A stretch of 64,000 nt of DNA from Enoplolaimus lenunculus (taxonomy: Eukaryota; Nematoda; Enoplea; Enoplida; Thoracostomopsidae), in contig JASANG010003928.1 in assembly GCA_030248215.1 (NCBI GenBank), forward strand, positions 1-64,000, in the 5' to 3' direction. The stretch's first letter is position 1. Each line of letters begins with the position of its first letter. The translations under genes and the position numbers were made by a program. The notes under the pieces were generated by a model, which was not told the DNA's origin, made no database searches, and saw nothing but the letters and a program-made list of their open reading frames with translations. Of this stretch, positions 1-10,700 are shown one piece after another.

Positions 1-2140
1 TTATCATTAACCAGAATGCAACTTTTGCACTGGATTTCGCCAGGTTTTGACTCACTCCTGTAAATTGTTAATGAAATGATTGATCCTCCTTGATCTCGGA
101 TCCTAGTCAATTTTGATTACCTTAGCGTTGCTTGAGTACACTGGGAGCAATCGTCGTCGTGGTATCTCTTAGGATACCACATTTTCGTATTGAATAACAG
201 TATGTTTTTCTTGGTGCCTTTGCTCGGATTGTCTCGCTATATTTATCGTTTGTATCCTTATACAATATTTTGTTTTTCTCATTTGATGTGGTGTTTTTAT
301 GCCATGGGTATCGTCCTTACACCGTTAGGGTTAGTATAAATTTCCTACCCGCTGAAAATCGGCAGCCTGTGGTCCCGCGAGCGTCCCAAGGGCATCAGGC
401 TAGGACGACATGTACGCACTTTCTGGAAGGCAAATTCTGTGACCTGAGAACCGTTATCTGAAGTAAAGTAGCGCAAATTACCGGGGCAGACTAAAAGTTT
501 CGAATGCAAGGTTCTTTTCCAGCCCTGTGCTGGTTGTGTTCACGGCAGATTAAACGCAATCGTATGTGCTCTGTCTATGATTCCGTCGTTGTTATTCTAT
601 GCATTGTGGTATGTTTTTTTGGTATCTCCTAGTACGTAACTATTGCATCTTGGTATGTTTTTTTATATCTTCTGGCATGTAGTATTTTCATGTAATTTTC
701 CATATGATTACATCTGTTAATGTGTTGTTCTCTCTACTTTAATGTGGTGTTAGCTCATAATTACCTAACTAGAATATTGCGCTCCTGCCTGCGACTAGCC
801 CCGAGATCACGACCGGTTTGACTAGCAATCTTAGAGACAAAATTTTCACCACCCTCATTGTTTGCACCGGAATCCGACTAGATAATCGCTGTGTTGCGCT
901 GTTACGCTCGTGCATCCGACTGGTAGTTAAACAATAGATACGCGCACTGAGTAGCAGTAGAGCTTATCGCTAGAGGAGGCAAAAATTCTAAGACGTACAT
1001 CGCAATTAAACGAAACGAGGACAGTATAGGAGTTAGACAGAGGCAGGGAGGGGATGCCATGCCGCGCGAAAGAGTCGAACCTTGGGCAAGCACCTTCGTT
1101 GCCCTCAAGAAGGGAGCGCGCTGAGGAGTGGTTAAAGCGATCGCACTGCTCATGGACTCGTTTTGGTTGGGAGAGAAACCCCAAGTTTAACCCTTTGTCA
1201 CCCGCGTTTGTTTATTAGCAAGTATACAACGTTTCGCGTAAGGTTGACTACTATGAGTGCAGATCTCCTTTTCTGGGTGGATAGTGCTTGAATAATTGGT
1301 GAAGTGAAAGGGGGTCGGGGGCGGCAGCAACCTTTGAACAGAGCCGTTTTGATGTTTAGGGACGACACTCCCGCTAAGGTATGAGTGCTAGGGACCGCCA
1401 ATTACGCCCCTCCGGGAAACGTTTGCATCCATAGGGCACCCACCCCCAGTGCAAGAATACACTCCTCGAGTCCCTTTAACGCGAGTATCGGCAGTTGCTG
1501 TGCTGCATCTGAGGCTGGGGAGGGAATACAAATGTCCTGGGATACAGGGAAGGTACAAGCCTAACATAATAGAGGAGGGTGGACCAGCCCTGGGAGTACA
1601 GTGTTCAAACATAAAGAGGGGTGTGGCCGTTTGCCCTAGTTCAGTATACTAGTCTTCCCTCTTAACCAGTTTTTCTTAGTGGCTTGAGGTTTTATCCTAA
1701 CCCTGGGCCAGTAGTCTAACCTTGATGCCCTTGTAGCCCAATGAAACATTCATAAGGGGTGCATAGGTCGAGCGTTCGCCTTTCCTTTCACTTTTGTTCT
1801 GCGAGTTATAACGCTCCGCTCGGTAAAGTATGCAGTTGTCGCCCGTAGATGAAATTCGTTGAGGAGTCAGGAATTTTACAACCAATTGTAAATGTGATTA
1901 ATGGCCACTTAATGATTATACGAGGAAAAATCTTTGCGCGTTGAGGTGATGGGTTAATGACCCGTGAGTTGTGTTTAACGTTGAGTTGTTCAAGACGGTG
2001 GAATTTTAAGTTTGGGGGGAGAATGACTACGGGCGTTTCGAGCAAAGGAGAGCTTTTTCATATTAGGAATTTCTGTGGGTTTTGACTACAAGTGGGGGGC
2101 TCGGAATCTCAATTTTCAGGAACCTCGGAACGCCTAGCGA
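1..2140. other. Non-genic stretch, probably old mobile DNA
   Basis: No open frame of convincing length or domain content was found on either strand. Base composition looks more even than in the AT-rich host DNA to the right of 21.8 kb and resembles the retrotransposon that follows. Short open frames between 900 and 2045 overlap on both strands and match no family I recognise. Confidence 0.4.
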
Positions 2141-2149
2141 GTGATTCTG

Positions 2150-3430
2150 CTGGCTGACTTGTGCATACTACGATTTTCACGGTTTAAGTTCGAGATTGTG
2201 TGTACACGGGTTCTCAGGCAAGAAATGCCAAAACCCCGGTCTGACCTATTCTATTTAATGGAGCTCGCCGCACGGAGCAATAAAAATACCCTGACCATGG
2301 GTCGGAGTTGGTTCATTCGAAAGTTATACTCAGCTAAGACTCGAATGCCTGTATGTGGAGCTTTACGGATCCCGGGGCATAGAAATGCCAAAATGTGAAT
2401 TTTTCACGACCTCGACGAAACCTATACCGTTCGATAGAGCTAATCGCGCTGAGCAATAAAAACACCCTGACCCTGGGTCCAGGACCTCTCCTTCGGAAGT
2501 TAGGGCCACTCAAAGTTTTGTGAATCCACGTGTATAATTTTACGGATCCCAGGGTGAAAAATGCAAAAATGCGAATTTCGGAATCCGCGGTTGAAACCCC
2601 CACCAATCGATAAAGCTCGCCGAGCTGAGTAAGAAAAATACCCTGACTGGGGCTCGGAAATCATTCGTTCAAGAGTTAGAGATATTCATAGTTTTTGAAA
2701 TTTAGTGTGTGAAATTTACGGATCCGAGGTTGAAAAATGCAAAAATGCGAATTTTGGAATTGAGCATCGAGATTGGTATCAATCGACGCAGCTCTTTACG
2801 CTGAACAGGAAAAATACCCTGACTCGGGGTCTGCGACTCTTTGCTCGAAAGTAATAGGCCTTTTACGTTTTGGGAATTTTACGTGTTTTACAGATCCGAG
2901 GTCGGAAAATGCCAAAATACGAATTTCGGAATCCTTAGTTGGGACCCCTACCATTCGATAGAGCTTGCTGAGCTGAGCAATAAAACCACCCTGACTTATG
3001 GTCTGCGATCAGTCGTTAGCGAGTTACAGGTCTCTCCGTTCCCCGTCATTTTGCGTGTGTGAATTTACGGATCGGAGGGGTTGAAAATGCAAAAACACGA
3101 ATTCGAGAATTCGCATTCACAGTTCCTATATTTCGATAGAGCTCAAGGGGCTGAGTAATAAAACCACCCTGACCTGGGGTCTCCGGCTAACCGTTAAAGA
3201 GTTATGAGCTCCTGAAATTTCGGAATCTCTACGGACAATGTTTACGGATCTTAGGACAAAAATTGCAGAATCATGTTTTCTACGTTCTGGGGTTAGGAAT
3301 GGTCTCATTCGGTTCGGTGCATTCCGGGAAGCAATAAAACCACCCTGACTGGTACCCGTGAACAGCTATTTCGAAAGTTACAACCATTACCATTTCTTAG
3401 GACCCCACATTTCGAGTGTCTCACCGGACC
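2150..3430. repeat. Degenerate 176-bp tandem array, about 7 units
   Basis: A conserved core reading roughly AATAAAAACACCCTGAC recurs with its ACCCTGAC part at 2288, 2464, 2640, 2816, 2988, 3166 and 3342. The spacings are 176, 176, 176, 172, 178 and 176 bp. Units also share GATAGAGCT before the core and a run like TTTACGGATCC...GAAAAATGCAAAAATGCG after it. Units are clearly diverged from each other, so the array is not recent. The unit length is in the range of nucleosome-sized satellites, but this could equally be a tandem region inside a larger mobile element. Confidence 0.85.
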
Positions 3431-4304
3431 GAGTTTAAGCTACTGTCAAGTTTTATCAGCTGCATGAGTCATTTTTAACGGCAGGATGAGCATAATAATA
3501 GTTTTCATCAGTAGGTTCAAATAAGATTGTGGTGCATGAATCGTACTTGGGATGTTTTACTGTGCTAAATTGCTATAACCTTGTTCTTTTTAATCAATGA
3601 GTTGGACTGCCTTTGTTTGGATGTTTGCTAGTTGTATTTTGAACTTTGTTTTGGAACAATTCGAAATCTTTTACTAGGTACTCGGGCTAGGCACTTTGTA
3701 GGGCGGACATCTTAGAACTCAAAAGAGACCAGGAAACCTTGCACCTGCAGCAGTAATTTCAGAATATGTCTCTTTTCACCAGGTAACCAGACTTAGACTC
3801 ACTCTCGGTGTACTAGGCCACATTTATACGTTTAGCTCACAGGTTTCCCTAATGGGTTGAGGATTACTTGCGACTAAGCTTACGCTCCGCGTAACGGCAT
3901 GCTTGAATAGGGGTGCGTTACGAGTGCCGAGATTATTTCGTATTAGTGTGTTTCTTGTAGTTTTATTTTTTGGTTTTGATATTCTTTAGCTAATTGCGAT
4001 TTAGTATTTGGGTTCCCTATACAATGCAGGTTTGGAAAAGCTGACAGCACCCTCCCTTCTATCATTTGCTTTGGTCAAGAATACTAAGGAAAAAGATATG
4101 TTACACTCAAAAGGGAGAGTGACCTGGCGGTGAAAGTCATACATGCGTGCCGGTGGGTCTTGGAGGTCGCCTAGCACTTAGGCCAGAGTACGGCGATGTC
4201 AAAACCTTAGCGTTTTCCCCGCCCTAATCACGGAGGACCCCGATATTTCGGCGCGACCCCCTTTTTGTGATGGGCAGTCCATTTCACGCGTAAATTTAAA
4301 CCGT
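3431..4304. other. Stretch with no recognisable feature
   Basis: I see no gene, RNA gene or clear repeat here. Composition is like the flanking 1-6 kb region. Confidence 0.4.
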
Positions 4305-4562
4305 CCAATCAGCGTGCACCGGTTGTAACGGTTGAATTCTTTTCATTGGCTCTTTGCAGCCGATTTCCGTAACCAATAGCATCGCGTCTCGCCGCGTTCC
4401 TTTTTCGTTGTTTCATTGGATCTTTGTAGCCGTTTTACCATAGCCAATAGTATTGTCTCTGGCCGCGTCTGTTCTGAGCTCTTCAATGGCCGAAATTTCA
4501 AACCAATCACCTGAGGCCTGGCAGGGGTATATAAGAGCAGTGCACGGGCTGCATTTTCAGTT
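4305..4562 (+). promoter_or_regulatory. CCAAT-rich TATA promoter without an obvious gene
   Basis: Six CCAAT boxes lie in 200 bp: direct at 4305, 4373, 4444 and 4503, inverted (ATTGG) at 4345 and 4415. Most sit in a 70-bp unit repeated about 2.5 times (4344-4413, 4414-4483, then a partial copy). A TATA box (TATATAAG) is at 4528-4535. An initiator TCAGTT at 4557-4562 puts the A at 4559, 31 bp after the first T of the TATA box, which is the textbook distance. A DPE-like AGTCG follows at 4587. No long frame follows downstream. An LTR-type promoter of a second element, or a non-coding transcript, is more likely than a normal host gene. Confidence 0.6.
4344..4512 (+). repeat. 70-bp CCAAT-bearing direct repeats
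   Basis: CATTGG(C/A)TCTTTG(C/T)AGCCG recurs at 4344 and 4414, each followed about 25 bp later by a direct CCAATAG. A shorter third copy starts near 4484 with AATGGCCG and ends in CCAATC. The repeats multiply the inverted/direct CCAAT pairs upstream of the TATA box. Confidence 0.75.
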
Positions 4563-4589
4563 CAGTTCAGCTTTCAAAGATTTTTCAGT

Positions 4590-5970
4590 CGCGAGCTCGA
4601 GCCGCGGCAGCAAACCGGTTCTCTCCGGTGCACTGTATGGCGACACGGTGCACTTGGGAGAACTCGGGGCGCTGTATTAAAACGTACGGGACGGGGGTAC
4701 CAGAGATGCGCTCAGAGCGCTACAAATTTTAGTAAAATGAATAAGCTATAGGCCCAGTTAGGACTATGTAGTTTCACAAAGGGGGTGTGAGTAAAATTTC
4801 TAAAATTCAAAGTTCCTTGTAGTTGGCGACAACACAGGACTTCAAATTAACTTAGTTTTGAATCCGTATACCGTGGTAAAATCTAAAAGTCATCCAACTG
4901 GTGAAAGATAACCCGACTGGGGTCGAGCTGTGCAATTGTCAACCGCGACGGGAAGGCCACATCAGCCTAGTGCTAAGCACTTAGGATATGTCAAACAAAA
5001 GAGCCAAGTCCCGGTCACGCCAGAAAAATTTGGTTTGCCCCGTGACTTAAATGGTGCTTGCCGCGCCTTACTTAGGATAGTAGTAACAATTTTCCCCAGG
5101 TTGACAATTGAACTGCTGGACGTGTGGCCCGTGTAGGACTTGCAGATTCCAGGAAACTCTAAACGAGACTTTGTTGTGTATTAGACGCGATCGGAGACAT
5201 GCTTAGCCAGTGCTTAGGACAAAAGAATAGTCTTAGGACCCCAAGTATACTTCCCAGGGGTCCATATCACGCATGTGTGTCATTTCAGACCGCAACTTAA
5301 GTCACTATCCTACCGGGCCCTTCGTGCTACGCCCCTCGGAGGGATCCCTCCCAAATGTGCATGCCAATCACGGGTGTCTTTTTGACTTAAGAATTCTTTA
5401 ACCCACGTCGTCCAGACACATTGGGGCTCGGTAGCTTATAATCTCAGCAACCGCGCCGACTTAAAACGCTCAGCTTTCTAAGGCCCGATATCCTAGCGGT
5501 AAGGTGGTTAGTCCACGTTCAGGTCGCTACAGGTACACGTTTAAACTTGTCAATTTCTTGAAGCAGAGGATTTATGAATTTCTGTACTTTTAGCAATTAC
5601 GTTTAATTATTCAAAGTTATTCTTGCTATCAGCGCATGGCGCAAACTAACTCAACTCAAGTCAACGTTCAACTTTCGATAACCTGAGGCATATCCTAATC
5701 AAGGTATAACCATGTTTCTCATATCATACTTGCTATGTGCCGCTATAATAAATCAAAACTTTACCTGAGTATGATTATTGCACCTAGAGCGCTATTTTGA
5801 ACATCCTGGCCTTGAGCCATGGCTTTTAAAATATTTTGTGTGGATTTTCAAAGCATCAGGCTACTAGGTTAAAGCTATAACTTTCGCTAGCCTTGGTCTG
5901 AACTAGAGGATAAGATCAATAAAACCTAGAGGCTTGGATCGATCCGCCTTTTCTTTATAAGGGTCTCTGA
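4590..5970. other. Region downstream of the orphan promoter, no gene seen
   Basis: This would be the transcribed region if the promoter at 4305-4562 is active. It has no long frame. Motifs around CTTAGGA (near 4979, 5213 and 5230) recur loosely. An AATAAA lies near 5918. I assign no function. Confidence 0.35.
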
Positions 5971-6162
5971 CCGTATGCTTTAAAATTCTTCAGGATCGCC
6001 TTTGGATCACCCGTGATACCAGCCATCCTTAGAACAGCAACCAAAGACCACGCTCATCCAGAAACCCGCGCCTTGGATTTATTAAGAGAAATTTTAACAG
6101 GCGACCCGTTTGATAAACTCGGCCTAACCCTGATTGTTATGGGTGCATTACTTCCCTGCTAA
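5971..6162 (+). CDS. Short open frame of unknown origin
   Basis: An open frame of 63 codons ends at TAA 6160-6162. It contains the run VIPAILRTATKDHAHPETRA followed by LDLLREILTGDPFDKLG, which reads like real protein rather than random sequence. There is no early ATG. A pyrimidine tract and CAG at 5991-5993 could be a splice acceptor. It ends about 170 bp before the left LTR of the gypsy element. It could be a fragment of another element that the gypsy element landed next to. I recognise no domain. Confidence 0.3.
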   Translation, partial: PYALKFFRIAFGSPVIPAILRTATKDHAHPETRALDLLREILTGDPFDKLGLTLIVMGALLPC

Positions 6163-6336
6163 GTGCGTATCGTCAAGGGCTTAGGCGTACGACGATATCG
6201 GAATTTTGTGACTCTCAGAACCCGATATCACGCCAGGGGGACCATCATCCTCTGGAGACGTAGGCTTATAAGGTAGATCCACGGCCAAGGACACCCGTGA
6301 GGGATACCACTCGGATTCGTCCGCAGAAGTACCCGT

Positions 6337-7349
6337 TGATCGCAGCCGTAACAAAAGTACAAGTATGCCTAGACAAGTATAAAGCTTAACTGCCGACCTT
6401 ATTATTCTCCAAGTATGCCGAAAGTTCCTTTGTTTAGGTGCTTTCCGCACGTCCACTACGATACTCTTAACCCTGTTGTTCAACTAAGTCACAAGCTCAC
6501 ACCGTAACAACAAATGTAAACCCAACGTGACAAACTCCCAATACACCGTAAAGCCCCAATTAACCGTAAAAGTCCCAAGTAAATCACAAATTTCTCCAGC
6601 CGAAACTAGCCCCGCTAGAATCGACTACCCCAAGTAAACTCCAATAAATCCCATGTAACTCTTAACACATTCCCTAAGTATCCCCAAGTTTCCCCTGGTA
6701 CTGCCCGAAGGCGATGCGCTATACGCTTTTTACAACGATTCCCAGTAATGCCGGTTTCACCGTGCTCACATTGAGCTACCGTGACTCTGATTCCGTTCTA
6801 ATACCTTTATGCCTAAGTCCCCCGGAACACTTATACCAATCAACTCCGTATAACACTAAAATCGCAAATTCGCATACTAGGTCAAAACTCCGAATAAAGT
6901 AAGCCGCATTTTGTAACTCCGCAAAAACATGTATGAATATGGAGGCTGGCTACTCCAGCCCCCATACCGAGTTGATTTGCATAACTTTGTGTGTCCCGGG
7001 AGTCTCAGGCACCTTAGGGACACACATTTTCCGCCATTACAATTGACTATCAACAACAACAACAATATAAACCCCCCAAACCCCTAGCTATATAATTTGG
7101 CGCAACAGGCCAACAAAAATATTTAATAAATGGCCACGCAGGGCCCTGAGTACTGATACCTTGCGGACGCAGCCGCCATTTACAGATTTATAAGTTTCTA
7201 CGCCGTTTAGCAACGCCCAAGCCCAACTTAAGTTCTAAGAGAGACTAGGCGGAGCCGGGGACTCCCCTAAGGTGTGGTTTAGGATTTGGATTTAGTTTTG
7301 TTTTAGTTTTTAGGTTGAAACATATTTGAGTGTGGCACAGCCACCTACA
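6337..7349 (-). repeat. 3' LTR of the gypsy element
   Basis: Direct repeat of 20796-21812, with a few microsatellite and single-base length differences. Read on the plus strand it starts TGATCGCAGC and ends CCACCTACA. On the element's own strand it begins TGTAGGTGG. A TATA-like GCTATATAATT at about 7087-7097 lies in what would be U3. A CAA/AAC microsatellite sits near 7051-7065. The first 17 bases at the outer end are more diverged from the other LTR than the rest. Confidence 0.92.
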
Positions 7350-7359
7350 ACCCCCCTTC
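7350..7359 (-). other. Polypurine tract of the gypsy element
   Basis: On the minus strand this reads GAAGGGGGGT and abuts the 3' LTR, whose first bases are TGTAGG. This is the expected plus-strand primer site of LTR retrotransposons and fixes the inner LTR edge. Confidence 0.8.
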
Positions 7360-7728
7360 GCACAGATGCCGACCCCGGCATCGAACAAATTTTATGGCCC
7401 TATTTTACTGCCTTTTTGCCGTCGCTAAAAAGAGTAAACAACAACAATATAAAAACAACAATAACAACAACAACAATAACAAAAACAATAACAATTTTTT
7501 ATTTTCTTTTATTTTTATTTTAGCCACGCCACACAGACCCAAGACCCGACCAGTCATTGCGTCCATACCCGTAACCCACCAGCGTCCATCAGCGTACTAA
7601 CCCTTGACCAGTACCCTGCCCCTAATAAAGTTCATCCAACGAATCCAAGCGTACCAGTAACCTAGCACCCCGAACGTCCATGACTACCCTGTTTCTTCTC
7701 CAATCCAAGCGTCCCTGACCCTGATCCG
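7360..7728 (-). other. Non-coding spacer before the 3' LTR
   Basis: It contains a CAA-rich simple repeat at about 7438-7495 followed by a T-rich run to about 7530. No frame was seen. Confidence 0.6.
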
Positions 7729-10700
7729 TTAACATCCACCGTCAATGAAGTCTTTTAAAAAATGTTGTCTTTGTAACGTCGGCGCCTGTCCATAATACGC
7801 GTCCACGTCTCCCTGCGTCATGAAACGTCGGTCCTGCGATTGTGCCGTCGATTGCTGTTGTTGCTGTCGATCCGCACGCCGAATCTCGCTGATCTGCTGT
7901 CGCACCGTCTCCGTTTGACGCCGGTAGTAGCGTCGATCGTCGCCAACCTGCGATTGATCCACATAGCCGCCAACCGTTCCCGGATATTGCTCAACCTGCA
8001 ATTGAGTCACATATCCGCTCACCGTAGCCGGATACTGCTCAACCTGCGATTGAGTCACGTATCCGCTCAGCGTGGCCGGGTACTGCTCAACCTGCGGCTG
8101 AGCCACATATCCACTAACCGTTGCCGGATACTGCTCAATCTGCGATTGAGCCGCATAGCCGCCAACCGTTGCCTGATACTGCTCCACCGGTACCTGCCGG
8201 ATTTGATACCGTATCGCTGGCGTTTCCACGGGTGGGCCTACGCCCCTCCCCTGGCTCACCGGAACCGGACCGCACGACCCTGTTGCTGTACTAGCATACA
8301 CGGCTGACGAATCATACACCGGATTCGCCTGTCTCGGTCCAATCCTGCTCGACACTGAGCCCGACGCCGAACGCTCATAGCCTCGGCCCTTGCCCCTTTC
8401 TGCGGCGCGTCGCTGCGAAGCTGCCCTGTGCGTCTTTGGATCGAATCTCCATTTCCACTCGCCTGCCGCATTTCGCACCTGAATATACCCCGGTGCCGGC
8501 GGCTGCTCGTCTTTCCCTGGATCCCGCGACACTACAGGTGGCGCCGGAGTTCGCCTTACCTTTACCTTTTCCTTTGCGCTTCCCAGTCACTTCCTTCCAC
8601 TGTTTTGACCCCTTTTCCGGCGTCACTTCCTGAATATCATCATCCGGTACCGACTAGATCTCTTCCTCACTAATCTGCTCCGTCACCAACTGACACCCCG
8701 CAGACTTTCGCGCCGGTTGAGTCACTTCCCGCGCCCCTTCCGTTTCCGTTTCCATACGTGTCATTCTCACCACAGGCTCCCTACTAACTTCGGGTTGTGC
8801 CTGTCGTGCTACAGTCTCCGTTGCCCCAGCACGAGCCTGAGCTTCTGCCTGTGTCGGCTTCCCACTCGTGCTCGGCTGCGGCTGCTCCTGCTCCTGTACT
8901 TCCATCGGTTCGGCGCTCGGCGCTACCCGTCGCTCACTCAGCAAGTAGCCCCGACAATTTCCCGCGCCTCCCTGTTCGCATCCGCGATCCTTCTCAGTTC
9001 CTCTGTCTCCTTCTTCGTAAAATTCTCCACCATTTCCATCATGGATCGCGCCTTCACCGTTTCGAACGAAAACTGCCTCTCCGTTTCCCGAGTCATCTCT
9101 GCTTGCAACCCGCGCAACCGCTCTTTTCTATCCGCCCGTTCCTTGGAATTCGTCGCGCGCATTGCCCACAAATTACCTTTTTCGAAACTCCGCCTCGCTT
9201 TCCAGTACCGCTGGTTCTGGTACGCCCGAGACGTGATCAACGTCCTGCTCCGCTTTACCCCTTCGTCTTGTGATTTGTCGAATAGTTGCATAATCACATG
9301 AGACGATAGCGGTAGAACGAAATCCGGTGGAGCCCTGCCGAACCATGTGTTCGGCGCTGTTATCGCCCGGGTTGCCACTTCTCTGACTATCCGCGCGAAC
9401 CATCTCATCAGCTCCTTATACGTTTCTGGCACTATATCCAGCATCCGGAATACGCATGCCGCCAGACCCCGCTCTGCGTAGTTGAGGCACTCCATCCATT
9501 CATCAATCGTAGCCTCCCTACGCAGATAAAACTCATACGCCCTCAAAGCTGCTACCGCCCAACGGGACGCTAGATTCGCCAATACTTCCCCCGTACCCTA
9601 AATCTGGCTTCGGCGGACACTCATTTGCCTGAAAATAATCCGCATGCAACCGGAACTTGTACTCCCTTTTATACAATGGTAAAAAGTGTTGTACCGTTAC
9701 GATGCCCATATCCGGAAATGCGACGATACCTCTACCGATTTTTGGTGCCCTCCAAGCCGGATCTCTCGCTCTACTCCGCCGCGCTGGGGATTTCGTCCCT
9801 GCTGTCGCCGCGGTTCGTTGTTTTGCTGCTCCCGCCGCTTTCGGCTCACTCACCGTTTTCGGCTCGACCGCTGTTACAGCCGTCGCTCCCGCCGACTCCT
9901 CTCCTGAACCAACTTCCAAGCGTACCACCTTTGGTACCCTGCCCGGTGTCGCCGACCTCTGCCTTTTTAGACTCCTTTCCGTTGTGCCGTATCCTCCTCT
10001 GACGACGACTCCGATTCCTAATCTTCCACTTCCTTATGCTTCCCATTTCCTTGCTTCTGGACCTTGCTCGACTCCCGCAGTTGAGTTTCCAAGTCCCGTT
10101 TCTCGCCCAGCAACGTCATAATTTCGTCCATTGCCTTTTTCAATTTCATCTCTGTGTCCTTGTTCTCCTTTTTTTCCTTTAGCCTTTCCTCTGCCCGCCT
10201 TACTAAATCTTCTGCCCCGGATACATGTTCATGCGCCCGCTGCCGCTGATCTACAGCTGTGGCCTGCACGCGCTCCAAATGAGTTACCCGGCTCCTTTCT
10301 CGTGACAAGCACTCCGCGTAACATATTAGATCCCTCATAGCTTTCATCGTAAACTCTTGGTATTCCCGTAGTTTACGCGCTAACTCCATCGTTTCTGTAT
10401 CCGCTTCCTTCCTTTGCGTCCAGTTTTGCTCTACATCGCGTATTCTCGCCGTCATTCCCGCGTACGCGCTTTCCACTTCCGGCACTCCGAATCCGCTCGC
10501 TGGGTACATCGCCTTCAAGCCGGCTCGCAATGCCTATACCGTTTCCTTATCCCCTTGTTGCCTTTCCTCAATATCTCGTTTTATCGCCTCTTCCAGATTC
10601 AACATAGGCCGGTATTCCATCATAGGGTCATTCGCCGAAGGCGGGGACGGGACCATATCCGCCCAATGAAACCCTTTTGGTAGTGGGTTGGGCGGCGTTG

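Noticed and set aside
2150-3430. CRISPR-like array
   Set aside because: The whole 176-bp unit is repeated and diverged, with no short identical repeats separated by unique spacers, and the DNA is from an animal.
4453-4680. Open frame of 75 codons across the orphan promoter
   Set aside because: It runs through the CCAAT boxes, the TATA box and the predicted start site, so it cannot be translated from that promoter.
5480-5560. Possible tRNA gene (TAGCGGTAAGGTGGTTAG)
   Set aside because: There is an A-box-like run but no B box or cloverleaf.
6297-6301. GTGAG as the left target duplication of the gypsy element
   Set aside because: It lies 35 bp outside the left LTR edge defined by the TG end and by similarity to the other LTR, so it is a chance match.
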